Of a DNA stretch of 64,000 bases, positions 10,794 through 22,300 are shown in pieces. The translations under genes were made by a program, and so were the position numbers. This DNA comes from Anaspis maculata (Eukaryota; Arthropoda; Insecta; Coleoptera; Scraptiidae). Positions within the stretch are counted from its first letter, which is position 1; the number at the start of each line of letters is the position of its first letter. The notes below the pieces were generated by a model. The model searched no databases, was not told where the DNA came from, and saw nothing but the letters and a program-made list of their open reading frames with translations. The stretch is from assembly GCA_949128115.1 (NCBI GenBank), contig OX421962.1, forward strand, positions 97,328,935 through 97,392,934. Reading direction: 5' to 3'.

Positions 10794-12495
10794 AAACGCC
10801 ACTAAAAACAGCGGTGGACTTTCAGAATTGCCAACCTTATATTTTAGGAATTTCAGGGATCGGGGCATGGTGGGCAGCAGTGGAGAGAGTGACAGCGCCG
10901 TCATTTGGACTTTGTAAAAATTTCCGATTGTGTCGATTTTTATTTTGATGGCATTCTTTTTATTTTGGCGTCGTCATTATGCAAATAACACGGCAACCGG
11001 TTGAAAACACGTGCCCCAGTGGAAAGCAAAAGAAGTACCCGGCCCGGGACAACTTTGGGTAAGTTCTGTTTGACTACCGAAAACAGAAATGCATTTTTCT
11101 TTACTTTTATTTCAGGCCCGGTGTGGGGAGTACTAAACAAGCAAATGGACGCTCTGAAGGAGCCGTTCCTGCTCCATTCTATCCCATGGACAGGAAATGA
11201 ATCATCAAAAAACATTGCTATCCTGGATTCCTGGCCCAAGCAGTAATTGAAGTTATGTTGTTCTGTGGCTTTATCTGATACCCCACCGCAGTGCACTTCA
11301 GGGCATTCCGGCTTTGAAGGTGAAAGTCGATGAGACATCAATACAAAAGTTCATTGATGTTTGCTCTTTCAGAAGACAATTGATAGCTGTTATAGTACTG
11401 GGCTCCACCAGGACAAAAAGTCACGACAGTTTGGAATCACCAATGCAAGAGTCGCTCTTCTGATAAGAGTTAAGGTACTCAAGCCCGTCATTCTGACATC
11501 AATATGGTCACTAAAGTTGAACATCATTTAGGAGTTTTCGTTACGAGCTGGTCATGAGCCGCAAGATAAATAGGCAAGCAAGACTCAAGAGGGGCACGAT
11601 TCAAGTGTATGGAACACGTTCTGTGAAGTGATAGTTTAGTGAATTATTATTATAAAGTGAAATATCCTGGCTCATCAGAGAAGAGTATTCTCAAGGGTAT
11701 TTCAGGTGATCATATTACTGTACTAGACACAACGATGTGAACATAATAATAATTGTGTAACTGAACAGTTCAATAATAAATAAAATGAAATTGCTTGTCT
11801 TTGTTTTCTTGAAAGACAATTTGCGAAACTTGCTACAAAGGAAGGAAACTATGAAAAACAAACAAAAATAAACTTTATTGTTCAAAAACTTTGGGACAGA
11901 AACAATACATACACAAACTTTATACACATAGCACTTCAGGTAGGCTCAGAAATATAGCTCTTATTAGGTGAGATGAAGCGCCTCGATCAGTCTCCAGCCA
12001 CAAAACAATATAGCGTGCCTCAATTACTGCCTGGGCCAGGAACCCAGGATAGCAATGTTTTTTGATGATTCATGTCTCTGTCCATGGGCTAATGGAGCAG
12101 GAGCGGCTCCTTCAGAGCGCCTATTTGCTTGTTCAGTACTCCCCACGACACCGGGCCTAAAATAAAAGTAAAGAAAAATGCATTTGTGTTTTTGGTAGTC
12201 AAACAGAACTCACCCGAAGATGTCCCGGCCGGGTACTTCTTTTGCTTTCCACTGGGGGACTGGGGCACGCGTTTTCAACCGGTTGCCGTGTTATTTGCGT
12301 GTTGAATAAAAAGAATACCATCAAAATAAAAATCGACACAATCGGAAATTTTTTCAAAGTCCAAATGTCACTCTCTGCTCCGCCCACCGCCGACGTTGAC
12401 AGCCATTCCCCTAACATTTTTTAGGAAACTAAACAAAATTCCTAAAATATAAGGTTGGCAATTCTGAAAGTCCACCGCTGTTTTTAGTGGCGTTT
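10794..12495. mobile_element. Foldback element with 9-bp duplication carrying gene-like fragments
   Basis: Arms of about 470-500 bp (10794-11260 and about 11990-12495) are reverse complements starting AAACGCCACTAAAAACAGCG. A perfect 9-bp direct repeat GACTGCGAC flanks the element (10785-10793, 12496-12504), a length typical of Mutator-like and Foldback elements. Each arm holds a stretch that reads as exon, short intron (GTAAGT or GTGAGT to TTTATTTCAG or TTTATTTTAG) and exon. The about 730-bp spacer has no coding signal. Confidence 0.85.
11001..11209 (+). pseudogene. Captured exon-intron-exon fragment, left arm
   Basis: GTAAGTTCTG at 11058 and TTTATTTCAG ending at 11116 bound a putative 59-bp intron. 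The spliced frame reads NTCPSGKQKKYPARDNFG, then PGVGSTKQANGRSEGAV, and stops at TGA after MDRK. A diverged copy with both splice signals kept lies in the other arm. I do not recognise the parent protein. Capture from a host gene is an inference; chance splice-like signals are the alternative. Confidence 0.4.
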
Positions 12496-12641
12496 GACTG
12501 CGACAGCAGTAACATTCTCTGGCAGTAACGATCGAGCCGCAGAGCGATCAACATGTAAATCGATATTATTTTGTTTCAATATACAGTCTGCTAAATCGAA
12601 GAGTTTCAATCGCATCATACGCAACACTGTACTGTACTGTA

Positions 12642-13074
12642 GGGGTTCGGCAATGGCAACCATACATTTACGCTTGGCGCGCTTTCAAACGGCTGTCAAA
12701 TTGTCAACCCAAGAGTCATTTCAACTGTTCTTCTTCGTTTCTCTCTCTACTAACTGCAACGATTCAATTTGGTTCTGTGCCCGTGTTGTAAGGTTTTTGT
12801 ATTTGCGAAGGCCTCAACTTCATTCCATGTTCTTCAAAATCCATGTTCGATTTTAACACGAACCCAAACGTGAACCAATTTTGTTTTTCCCGCTAGCAGG
12901 AACAGGCTATGAGGCAAAGTTGTCTAATTTGGGGTAAAACTAGGGGCCGAGGATTCGGTATGACTTAAACAAGTACAAGCACACAGCTTAAGAAGATGTT
13001 GCATATCACTTTCCACGTAACGTTCACACCTGTCAACTGTAAATCGGAAACGCCCATCCGCCATTGCTGAACCC
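12642..13074. mobile_element. Candidate MITE with short inverted ends
   Basis: Ends GGGGTTCGGCAATGGC and GGGTTCAGCAATGGC (inverted) are flanked by TA (12640-12641, 13075-13076). The interior shows no further symmetry, so support rests on the ends. Confidence 0.42.
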
Positions 13075-13079
13075 TAACA

Positions 13080-13730
13080 GGAACAATTGGAAAGGCTTTT
13101 AAACAATTTCATGATTGAGCTCTTTGGTGCAACCGGACGATTGCCACTCAGGTATTTATTATTGAAATAGGTAGGGGAGACATGAGACATGTGTAGTTTG
13201 TGACACTGATGTGTAGTTTAGAGTTTGGAGCATCAATTTATTTGTGAAACAATTATTTGAAACTGTTGCGCGTCACGAAGATCGCAACGTAGATCAAGCT
13301 CATGAAGAATTATGACACTCAAGGCTTTTTATATGTACCCGACACTTTTCTGTCACTTGTCATCTCATTGTTTCAGTTTACGAATTATGGGCACTCTGTG
13401 GATTTGCTTCAGCGCCAAAAGGAGCGATTTTTTTCACACTTTCTGCAGGGAGTTATCTGTTTCCATAACAGCAATGCCATTTGAATAATCATTTCACCTG
13501 CAAATGTCAATTTCAACCATGCATAAACTTCAATATTGACAACCTTCCTTACAAATATGTTCGCAACTGCCGCATGAGGGTGCTGAAACGGGCGGGATAT
13601 TCAAAATGTGCAGAGCGCCTAATAGTACTTGACACAAAAGTTTGTCTTACGGGTTTGTCCAAGAGCATTCACAGTGAAATCAGTAAACCCAAATATATTT
13701 AACTAGGTATTATATTCACTTCTATGTAAA
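13080..13730. other. No gene recognised
   Basis: The sequence lies between a candidate MITE and the inverted-repeat element. Two short frames (13302-13702) lack motifs. Confidence 0.55.
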
Positions 13731-14211
13731 TATACACACCCAAATGGTGTAGGGATCACCCCGAAATTAGGTCTCGATTAAAATGACAATTTCTCGAGAA
13801 AACATTGACCGATTTTGGAAATTTCTGTGGTGTTCGATAAAGTAATCCTTTGACTACAAGGTAACAACTTAGATCACCTGATTGTTGACTTTCTGTACGA
13901 TATACAGGGTAGCAATGAGAGGAGCGCAAAAATGACCTGACTTCAGCGAGGTCCCGTTTTGAGAAAACAAGTCACATAATTTTTTAGGTGACCTTTCCGG
14001 AAAGCGTACACCAATATCCCGAAACGGTTTTGGATTTGGACATTCCATCATATTTTGTTTTTTCAAAGAGTTATTGATTTTTTTTGTGATTTTTGGATTT
14101 TTTGGTGCAGACCGCCAGCGGTCTTGCTAACCCTTAAAATGGGACAAGAACGTACACTCTGTCGAAGGTATCATTGAATATTTGATCCTATCGATCCTCA
14201 GAAGTGGTAAG

Positions 14212-14514
14212 TGTTGATGTAATGAGGGTGGATTCCGCAGGGTTGATTAAGCAAGACCAGTAGTTTTGATTAAGCGATTTAATAATTGAACAATACTTGC
14301 TGCCATGGAGTTTGGCGTGTGACTACTCTGCTACAAAAGTTCTAAGCCTAAAACAGTGTATAAAAATACCAATACATATATGAAATCATCGGCTATGAAA
14401 CTGAGCCGGGAGCACGAACCGTGCATTCGATCCGGTACTAAAACATCCTAAAAGAATGGCTTGGCGGCGGGCGCCAACGCTGCTAATAGAGTTAATATTT
14501 TAATATTCTCAACA
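14212..14514 (-). repeat. Copia 3' LTR
   Basis: This is the downstream LTR, 303 bp, 72 bp after the gag-pol stop. It is preceded in sense by the purine tract and followed by the GTAAG duplication. Confidence 0.96.
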
Positions 14515-14526
14515 CTTCCCCTAAAA
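14515..14526 (-). promoter_or_regulatory. Copia polypurine tract
   Basis: Sense TTTTAGGGGAAG lies immediately before the 3' LTR, where plus-strand DNA synthesis would start. Confidence 0.8.
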
Positions 14527-14586
14527 CTTAACTCTATGCAAATAAGCAAAACACAAAAAATCATGCAAAAAATACAATACAGAAAA

Positions 14587-17500
14587 TTAAGAATTCGTAA
14601 CGATGCCCAAATCCTCTCGTAACAATTCAAATCTTGGTTTAGCCAATGGCTTTGTCAAAATATCCGCTTTTTGTTGTTCACTTGTGACGTAATCCACATT
14701 AATGGCACCTTTCTCATAAAGATCGCGAATAAAATGATAGCGCACATCGATATGCTTTGTGCGTTGATGAAATTCGGGATTTTTGATGAGCTTTATCGCA
14801 CTCATGTTATCAACATGCAAAACACTTCGCTTTTCTTTCACTTCGCGAACACCGATTTCGTCGAACAAGCGCAACAGCCACAGCATTTCTTTTGCTGCAT
14901 TTGCGGCACTGACGTACTCCGCTTCAGTCGTTGATTGAGCGATGCATTGTTGTCTCTTGCTTTGCCAGGTTATTGCAGCACCGTTGTACTTGCAAAGTAC
15001 GCCACTTGTTGACTTCCGGGTTGCTGGATCACCAGCAAAATCTGCGTCACTGTAGACTTCGAAGTCTTCTCCGTCGTGGTAAAGTAGACCGGCTCGTTGA
15101 GTCCCTTTTATGTAGCGTAGAATCCTTTTGATTAGGTGACAGTGAGCTTCTGTGGGTTTATCCAATGCTCGTGATGCAACATTGACTGCAAAGGCAATGT
15201 CTGGTCTGGTTACAACTTGCAGGTACATTAAATTTCCTACCGCTTCTCGATACGGAAATTGGCCAGTCGCATCAGGTGAATCAGTCGTATTCCAGCCAGT
15301 TTCAATCGGAGTGCAGACTGGTTTCGATTCACTCATCTTGAATCTGTTGAGAATTTTCTCAGTATAATTAGTTTGACTGACGAAAATTCCACCTGTTCTT
15401 TGTTGCTGAATTTCCATTCCAAGAAAATTCGTGACATTGACCGTGATTGCGGCTTCAAACTCGCACTTCAGCTGATCTAGAAACTTTTCGGCTTCTTCTA
15501 GATTTGAAGCTGCGATTAGGCCATCATCAACATAAAGGAGTAACAGCAATTTGTCTGTATCACGGTGTCTTACGTACAAACAGGGATCGGCTGTACTCTC
15601 TTTCAAGTCACATTCAAGTAAAAATTGCGTGAAACGTTTACTCCAGCATCTGGGCGATTGCTTAAGCCCATATAAACTTTTCAGCAACTTACACACGCGT
15701 GATGAGTCATCCTCATATCCCTCGGGCTGTTCCATGAAAATTTCTCCGTCAAGAAAACCGTACAGAAAAGCTGACTTGATGTCAAATTGCCGCAAGTGCA
15801 ATTTCTCACGTGCTGCGACACTCGATGCCACTCGTATTGTGTCAAAGCGCACAACAGGGCTGAAGGTTTCTGTGTAATCAATACCCTCTTTCTGTGAGCA
15901 TCCTCTTATGACTAATCGAGCCTTATATCGATCAATGGTCCCGTCTGGGCGACGCTTGATCCGATATACCCATCGATTGCCAATTATTTTTCTGTCGGTC
16001 GGTTTTTCAACCAATTTCCACGTTTCATGGTTTTGCAGAGAGCTCATTTCTTCGTGCATAGCTTCCTGCCAATGCTGAGAATCACTCGATGCCATTGCTT
16101 CGCCAAAGGTAAGCGGCTCACTTGCAGCTAACATTGCGACAGGTACACCATAAAAATCAGGCCTCTTCAATTTATTGCGATCTCGCAGACGTCGAACATC
16201 TTCGGGAGACTTTTTCTCTTGTTCCGGCGTTTGTTCAGCCTCGGGCTCTGCATTTGTAATATCATTTTCATGATTTGGTGACGGTTCATTAACAACGGGC
16301 GTCTCGGTGGCTGCCAGGCGCTCTTGTTTGAAAATGACGTCACGACTCACAATAATTTCATGACTCTCTGGAATCCAGACACGAAATCCGTCGATGCCTT
16401 CAAGGTAGCCCACAATATATCCTTTTAGTGCCTTTTTGTCCAACTTGCGCCGTTTTTCTTTGGGCACATGTACAAAGCATTCTGTACCGAATACTTTCAA
16501 TTTGTTCAGGACCGGCTTCTTATTAAACCAAAGTTCAAACGGGGTTTTATTCGGAACTTTTGTTGGTCCAGTCCGATTTAAAATGTAAACAGCTGTGTTT
16601 ACGGCCTCTGCCCATAAAAATTGAGGTAGGTCTGGTTTCGAATAGAGCATGGAACGTGCCGCTTCCATTAATGTCCGATTTTCGCGTTCAACCGTACCAT
16701 TTTGTTCGGGTACATGGGCCACAGTTACTGTATGTTTTATTCCCCTTTTATCCAGAAAGGAGGCAACGTCCTTGTTTACATATTCACCTCCGCCGTCAGT
16801 ACGAAGTTCTTTAATGTCCTCTCCGAAACGCGCTCGCACTTCCGCGCAGAAACTCTTGAGTTTCTCTTTCACCTCCGATTTTTTGTTCAAAAAATATACT
16901 TTTCGATATGCACTGAAATCGTCTTTAAAAAGTACATAATATCGCTTTTTGCCAGGCGATTGTACACTCATGGGACCGCAAACGTCTGAGTGCACCAATT
17001 CGCGCGGTTTGGTGGCACGATCGAGTCTTTCACTGAAACTTTGTCTGTGGTGTTTTCCGAAAACGCAACCGTCACAAAATTCATTGTCTATGGTCACCTC
17101 GATTCCCTTTTCTTTCAGGAATTGTTTTACATGGCGTTTATTTTGGTGTCCGAGACGTTCATGCCACAGCTGCAACGTTTCCGCGGTGTGTGCAACACAA
17201 AAAGTCTTTGGCAGTACTACACGTAAAAGAATCCGATAAAGATTGTTTGCCTCCATGCCCGTAGCGACAATCTTGTTATCTCTCATAAAAACGCATCGTT
17301 TTCCATTGTGGCTCAGAACGAAATCGACGCCTTTTTTCGCTGCAACCTTGACCGAGAAGAGATTCCTTTTCATTTCCGGGGTGTAGAGCACGTCGTACAT
17401 GACTCCTGGTAACCATTCTCCTTCCACGAATGTTTCGATTTTGATATTTCCTCGGCCTAAAGCAGCCACTTTAGCACCATTGCCGACTTGAATCATAACT

Positions 17501-18459
17501 GGTTCCTTGAACTCGATATATTCATCAAAATAGTCGCGCTGATTGGAAATATGTTCCGATGCACCTGAGTCGATGAACCAATATGACTTGTCACAGTCCA
17601 GAGCCGTGCTTCCGACAAAGGCTTGCTCTTGGCGCGAACCACCGCCTTCGGAATTCGGAAAGTTTTTCTTTTTTACGTGACAGTTTTTCATCAGATGGGT
17701 TTTCGAACCGCACGAAAAACATCCAGGACAGTTTCTTTGCAAATGGTCCTTCTTGCCGCACGTGAAGCAACCAGATTGCTTTTTATGCCACTTGGCCGTC
17801 GGCTTCTTGGCACCTTTGCCTAGGTTCAACTTCGACAGTAAGGCCACTGTTGATGCCTCGTCATCACTTTCTTGTTTCTGCAACCGTAGCTCTTCGGTCA
17901 ATAAACGCGTTGTTAAATTGGCCAGCGTCCTATTCGCTACTTCGGTGGAATCCCATGCACTGTGGAAGTAATTAAACTTCGATGGCAACGTCGATAGTAT
18001 TCTTGTCATCAGCATGGACTCCGGGATTGGACCTCCAAGCTTCTTCATCTTGAGGAACAACTGTTCCAGTTGCGAAATATGTTGAGCGATGCCGCCTTCG
18101 GAACTCCACTTGAAATCGAAGAACTTCTTTTGGACCAGTGACAAACTTTCGTCAGACTTCAAATCATAGACACTGTGCAGCTTATCCCACATGTCTTTCG
18201 CAGTTTCGCAACTCATCAGCAGTTGCAATGGCTTGGATTCAACAGTCGTGACGAACAGTTTTCTTGCTACTTTATCCAACCTGATCCACTTCTTCAGTTG
18301 GTTGTCATAGTCGGCAGAACCAGTCACCGGTTTTGCCGTAGTTCCGTTGCAAATCTCCAACGCATTTTCGCCGTCCAACAGCGTTTGCACAACAAACTGC
18401 CACTGCGGCCAGTTGTCTGCATCCCGCAGTTTCTCAATTCGTGGTTTATCGATATCCAT
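14587..18459 (-). CDS. Copia Gag-Pol polyprotein
   Basis: The single frame has 1290 residues. I place the start at ATG 18457-18459 (context AAAATGG, MDIDKPRIEK); the frame is open 36 nt further but with no earlier ATG. Domains in order are Gag of the UBN2/copia type (about 10-190), two CCHC knuckles (CFTCGKKDHLQRNC 231-244 and CFSCGSKTHLMKNC 247-260), protease FIDSGAS with Asp 297, and an integrase HHCC zinc finger (H433, H438, C462, C465). The integrase core is D492, D555, E591 with exactly 35 residues between the last two. Reverse transcriptase has D893 and YVDD 976-979. RNase H has D1138, E1179 and D1217. The Pol order with integrase before RT is the copia signature. All catalytic residues are present with no stop or frameshift. 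Confidence 0.98.
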   Translation of the reverse strand: MDIDKPRIEKLRDADNWPQWQFVVQTLLDGENALEICNGTTAKPVTGSADYDNQLKKWIRLDKVARKLFVTTVESKPLQLLMSCETAKDMWDKLHSVYDLKSDESLSLVQKKFFDFKWSSEGGIAQHISQLEQLFLKMKKLGGPIPESMLMTRILSTLPSKFNYFHSAWDSTEVANRTLANLTTRLLTEELRLQKQESDDEASTVALLSKLNLGKGAKKPTAKWHKKQSGCFTCGKKDHLQRNCPGCFSCGSKTHLMKNCHVKKKNFPNSEGGGSRQEQAFVGSTALDCDKSYWFIDSGASEHISNQRDYFDEYIEFKEPVMIQVGNGAKVAALGRGNIKIETFVEGEWLPGVMYDVLYTPEMKRNLFSVKVAAKKGVDFVLSHNGKRCVFMRDNKIVATGMEANNLYRILLRVVLPKTFCVAHTAETLQLWHERLGHQNKRHVKQFLKEKGIEVTIDNEFCDGCVFGKHHRQSFSERLDRATKPRELVHSDVCGPMSVQSPGKKRYYVLFKDDFSAYRKVYFLNKKSEVKEKLKSFCAEVRARFGEDIKELRTDGGGEYVNKDVASFLDKRGIKHTVTVAHVPEQNGTVERENRTLMEAARSMLYSKPDLPQFLWAEAVNTAVYILNRTGPTKVPNKTPFELWFNKKPVLNKLKVFGTECFVHVPKEKRRKLDKKALKGYIVGYLEGIDGFRVWIPESHEIIVSRDVIFKQERLAATETPVVNEPSPNHENDITNAEPEAEQTPEQEKKSPEDVRRLRDRNKLKRPDFYGVPVAMLAASEPLTFGEAMASSDSQHWQEAMHEEMSSLQNHETWKLVEKPTDRKIIGNRWVYRIKRRPDGTIDRYKARLVIRGCSQKEGIDYTETFSPVVRFDTIRVASSVAAREKLHLRQFDIKSAFLYGFLDGEIFMEQPEGYEDDSSRVCKLLKSLYGLKQSPRCWSKRFTQFLLECDLKESTADPCLYVRHRDTDKLLLLLYVDDGLIAASNLEEAEKFLDQLKCEFEAAITVNVTNFLGMEIQQQRTGGIFVSQTNYTEKILNRFKMSESKPVCTPIETGWNTTDSPDATGQFPYREAVGNLMYLQVVTRPDIAFAVNVASRALDKPTEAHCHLIKRILRYIKGTQRAGLLYHDGEDFEVYSDADFAGDPATRKSTSGVLCKYNGAAITWQSKRQQCIAQSTTEAEYVSAANAAKEMLWLLRLFDEIGVREVKEKRSVLHVDNMSAIKLIKNPEFHQRTKHIDVRYHFIRDLYEKGAINVDYVTSEQQKADILTKPLAKPRFELLREDLGIVTNS

Positions 18460-18612
18460 TTTATCGATGCGCGTTAAACAGACTTTACGACACACTGTCT
18501 GAATCTCTCACGTTTAACCGTCCACGACTAGACAACTACGCGTTACTTTTCAATCGTACGCACTTTCAAAAACTCAAGTCTTTAGGTCAAGCATCCCTTG
18601 GTCAAGCATCCC

Positions 18613-18626
18613 CTGGGCCCATAACC
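18613..18626 (-). promoter_or_regulatory. Primer binding site, internal initiator tRNA-Met fragment
   Basis: Sense sequence GGTTATGGGCCCAG directly abuts the 5' LTR. It is complementary to the anticodon stem-loop of initiator tRNA-Met (CTGGGCCCATAACC, with the CAT anticodon). Drosophila copia is known to prime from a half-molecule of this tRNA at the same sequence. Confidence 0.93.
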
Positions 18627-18929
18627 TGTTGATGTAATGAGGGTGGATTCCGCAGGGTTGATTAAGCAAGACCAGTAGTTTTGATTAAGCGATTTAATAA
18701 TTGAACAATACTTGCTGCCATGGAGTTTGGCGTGTGACTACTCTGCTACAAAAGTTCTAAGCCTAAAACAGTGTATAAAAATACCAATACATATATGAAA
18801 TCATCGGCTATGAAACTGAGCCGGGAGCACGAACCGTGCATTCGATCCGGTACTAAAACATCCTAAAAGAATGGCTTGGCGGCGGGCGCCAACGCTGCTA
18901 ATAGAGTTAATATTTTAATATTCTCAACA
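18627..18929 (-). repeat. Copia 5' LTR
   Basis: This is the upstream LTR with respect to the - strand transcript. It is 303 bp, begins TGTTGAGAATATT and ends TACATCAACA in sense orientation. It looks base-for-base the same as the copy at 14212-14514. Confidence 0.96.
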
Positions 18930-19384
18930 GTAAGTGCCTTCACCTCTTTTGGGACTATGACAAATCAAGCATGCTGCTGCTGCAACATTGCATTACTATG
19001 TTAAATAGCCCGGTGTGGTTCAAAATGAACCAGTGGCAAGCTTCCATTACGGTTGCGTTAAAAGTCCACAACTGTTTCGGGATATTGATGTACGCTTTCG
19101 AAAAATGTTGCCTAAAAATATTCTGCGACTTGTTTTCTCAAAACGGGACCTTGCTGAAGTCAGGTCATTTTTGCGCCTCTTCCATCGTCACCCTGTATAT
19201 CATACATAAGGTCAATGATAAGGTCAACAATAGGGAGATCTAAGGTGGTACCTTGTAGTCAAAATATTACTCTATCGCGGGCACCACAAAAATATCCAAA
19301 ATCGGCCAATCCTTTCTCGAGAAATTTTATTTCAGCTAAAACAAAATTCCGGGGTGATCCCTAGACCATTTGGGTGTGTAGACT

Positions 19385-22300
19385 TAATATTGTGGATGCT
19401 GTAGGATATAGACCTGTAAGACAAACTTTGGCGTTAAGGACTCTGTACTACATATAACTTTACGTATCTAGGTATACTAATTTGTACATTGTGAGTGTAC
19501 TTGAGTAATAATTTTTTAAGTCAATAAATAGGAAGAGATTGGACAGGAACATTCCCCACCCACTTCTTGTTTGTTATAAATGGCAAAATGGCCCTGTTAC
19601 TTGCAGTACATCCAAGTCGCGCTGTTTGCTCGTATTGAGAAGGGTTATATTTTTCCACCAAGTACCTACATGAGCGACACAAATCGAAATCTCATATGTA
19701 AAAATTAAGTTGTAAGTGGTGTTGCCGACCGACAAAGAGTGCCCCAGAGCTAAGTGAAAGAAAAACCGAGGAAGAAACCCTCGCCTCGGTTAGGTTTCAT
19801 GTTATGACTATGGCATTCCATCATTTTTTCTTTCACTTATATTTCTGAGACACTCTGTAGATACCTTTGTACCTATAGTGGATTTAGCGAAGCTTTGCAA
19901 ACAAAGTTGACATGAAAGTAGCAAAAAGAACCAAACATGGGTAGAGGCGACGGACGTATAGAAAATAAACGTAGACCGCAATTTGGGGATGATTGATGGG
20001 AGTTTTCGATTCTCCATGCTGAGTGTTTACGCCGAGGTTTACGGGAAGCTTTATATGTAGGTACCGTTACCTGTTTTCACGTGTTGAATGTTACTCGAGA
20101 TGTTCCTACATAAAAGATTTGATGCATTGATACTGAAATTTCTTCAGCTGTTGATACGAAATTGAAGCACTCTTTTCATAAATATCAGGCAATAGGTGGG
20201 TAGGTGCAACCTCTATACTATCGTATACGAACGGTGGTGGCGTAGAAAGTAGGGTATTATGCGGATCTGTTGGTTTCGTGCGATGCAAAACACGAACGCA
20301 AAGATAATTACATCAGGAAGTTGCCTTGATCAGGGGCGAAAAAGATTAATCGCACCAAAGTTCAAACTGCCCTTGGCCCTTGGCCCACATGGAACGCCGT
20401 CGTGAATGTTGCAGCTGCCACCTAATGACTCCATTCTTCACAGACGCAACTCCAATTTCTCAAATCAACAGCACGTCACGTTGGAACTGCTCCTCGAACT
20501 GCTTTAAAATTTATTGCGCCAACATTGCAGATTGATAGGTAGGTACAGGTACTACTCGCTTCCTCATTCAAATCGAAAAACGTTTAATTTCCTAGCTCTC
20601 TCTCTCTCTCTTTCGTATCTACCTGCCTACAAATCCGGATCCTAAATGCGTTGGGGGAGGAATGAGGATGAGCAGTCCATCAAATCCAGTTTATGACTGA
20701 GTAGCTAATCGGCGAGGGCGTTAATTATGGACCTGTTTGACGACGGACCGTCTGCTCGTGCGATGGATGTTTGACGGAAATTACCAGCGAGTGACAAACA
20801 CGCCCACGTTAGAACAGTTAACAGCTCGCCAATTACCGATAAATTACTGATGAAAATGTCTCTGGAGCTTCGCGAGTACGGCGAGAGATTGCAAATTTTT
20901 GTTTTCCGGGTCGAATCGTCCAATTGTAAGTTATTTATGGAGATAATATCGTTCCACCTGCCGGCCCTGCCCCCTGCACGGTCAGTGAAGTTCCATTCTA
21001 ATAAATCTCGTCTAATTTTCGTATATACGAACGAGTAATTCGCACCCCAAGGATAATGGAGTGGCAAGAGCTACGGATCACGGAAGGGTGTGAAAGTATC
21101 ATGGGAAGATAAAGGGCAGCGCTACCCTAAGCTATATACAAACTTTGCTTTCGAACCGTTTGTTCTTCATGGGAAACTTCCCTAGCAATACCAAATCAAT
21201 TATATTTAGGTTAATGAATTGACGAGTGAAATGACAATAGACGCATTATGATCATAAAGTTTCTGCTTGTTACACGTCGTGACAAGAAGTACAGGTATAC
21301 AAGAACAAATTGTGTCAAGTTTTAATTGAATACCACTGCCATCAGAGACTTGCGGCTGTTTGGCTGTTTTCAAAGTTTACTTGTAAGTACCCAACTTGTG
21401 AAATTGATTGTGCAACAGACCCCGGTAATATGTTCCAGGAATGCCACTGCCACACATTCATAGAACATATAAATGTATCGTTCCGCTTTGTATCTTCCGT
21501 TCATTTGCTTCCTTTTGCAACAAAATTTACGTTGGACTGGAACGCTTCGTCAGCGACTACCTGCTTCCGAAGTACAATCGTTAATTCCAAAACTCCCCTC
21601 ATTTAGATTCATAAATTGTGAAAGCCAAAAGATAATTTACATTTTAATGAGAGCATTAGAGGATATTCTACTTATATAAGTATCGGAAAATCGATGTAGG
21701 TAGGTGGTAGCTGGTGAAGCGTAGAATTTCTGCAACGTGCCTGAAGCCCTCACGGTTTTTGATGCGTTTTCCTTTGCACAACGACAAAATAAATCTGTTG
21801 ATAAGCTCTCGGCCCGAACGCTTCTTATAAAGCAACAGTGGTTTACGAATAAGTCTTTTTGCTAAAGTAGGTATATCACGTTTTGTGGTTGTTGAGTCTG
21901 TAAATTTCAAGCGCTTGACGTGAGAGTGGGCGGCATAGTCGCCGTAACTTCTTTGTGTTAGCATAACGAAGTTTCTCCTCTGTCCTGCGGTGCTTATTCA
22001 AACTTGCGCTTCATTTCACACAAGTACATGCTAAGCGATTATCAAAGTTGTCTCAGGATACATTGAGTTTGAGTTTGCTTTCAGTGTAAATAGGAATGCG
22101 TAGGTACTTTGAGGCTCTGTTTCTTCAGACACACACAGTCGTACGCGATGAAGTTGCTCAGTTTGTGTAGCTGGGTGTAGCAGGGTGAGTAACGTTTGTT
22201 TTACAAATCATAAATACTTCTCAGAAAACAATACGGAACTAATTTCTTTTAGAAACTTATACCTCCCCCAAAATTAAGTGAGAATGAATAAATCCATTGC

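Larger units (their letters stand above)
14212..18929 (-). mobile_element. Complete Ty1/copia LTR retrotransposon
   Basis: The element is 4718 bp, bounded by two 303-bp LTRs that appear identical (14212-14514 and 18627-18929), each starting TGTTGA and ending TCAACA. The 5-bp target duplication GTAAG is perfect (14207-14211 and 18930-18934). Reading the - strand, the order is 5' LTR, primer site, one gag-pol frame, purine tract, 3' LTR. Intact coding capacity with matching LTRs indicates a recent and possibly still active insertion. It sits inside a pre-existing inverted-repeat element (13735-19378). Confidence 0.97.
13735..19378. mobile_element. Inverted-repeat element interrupted by the copia insertion
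   Basis: The left arm (about 13735-14046) and right arm (about 19056-19378) are reverse complements with scattered mismatches. Both outer ends read CACACCCAAATGG and are flanked by TA (13733-13734, 19379-19380), a Tc1/mariner-like duplication. Shared inner blocks include GCGCAAAAATGACCTGACTT and GTCCCGTTTTGAGAAAACAA. Removing the copia insertion and one GTAAG leaves a non-coding element of about 0.9 kb. Confidence 0.75.
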
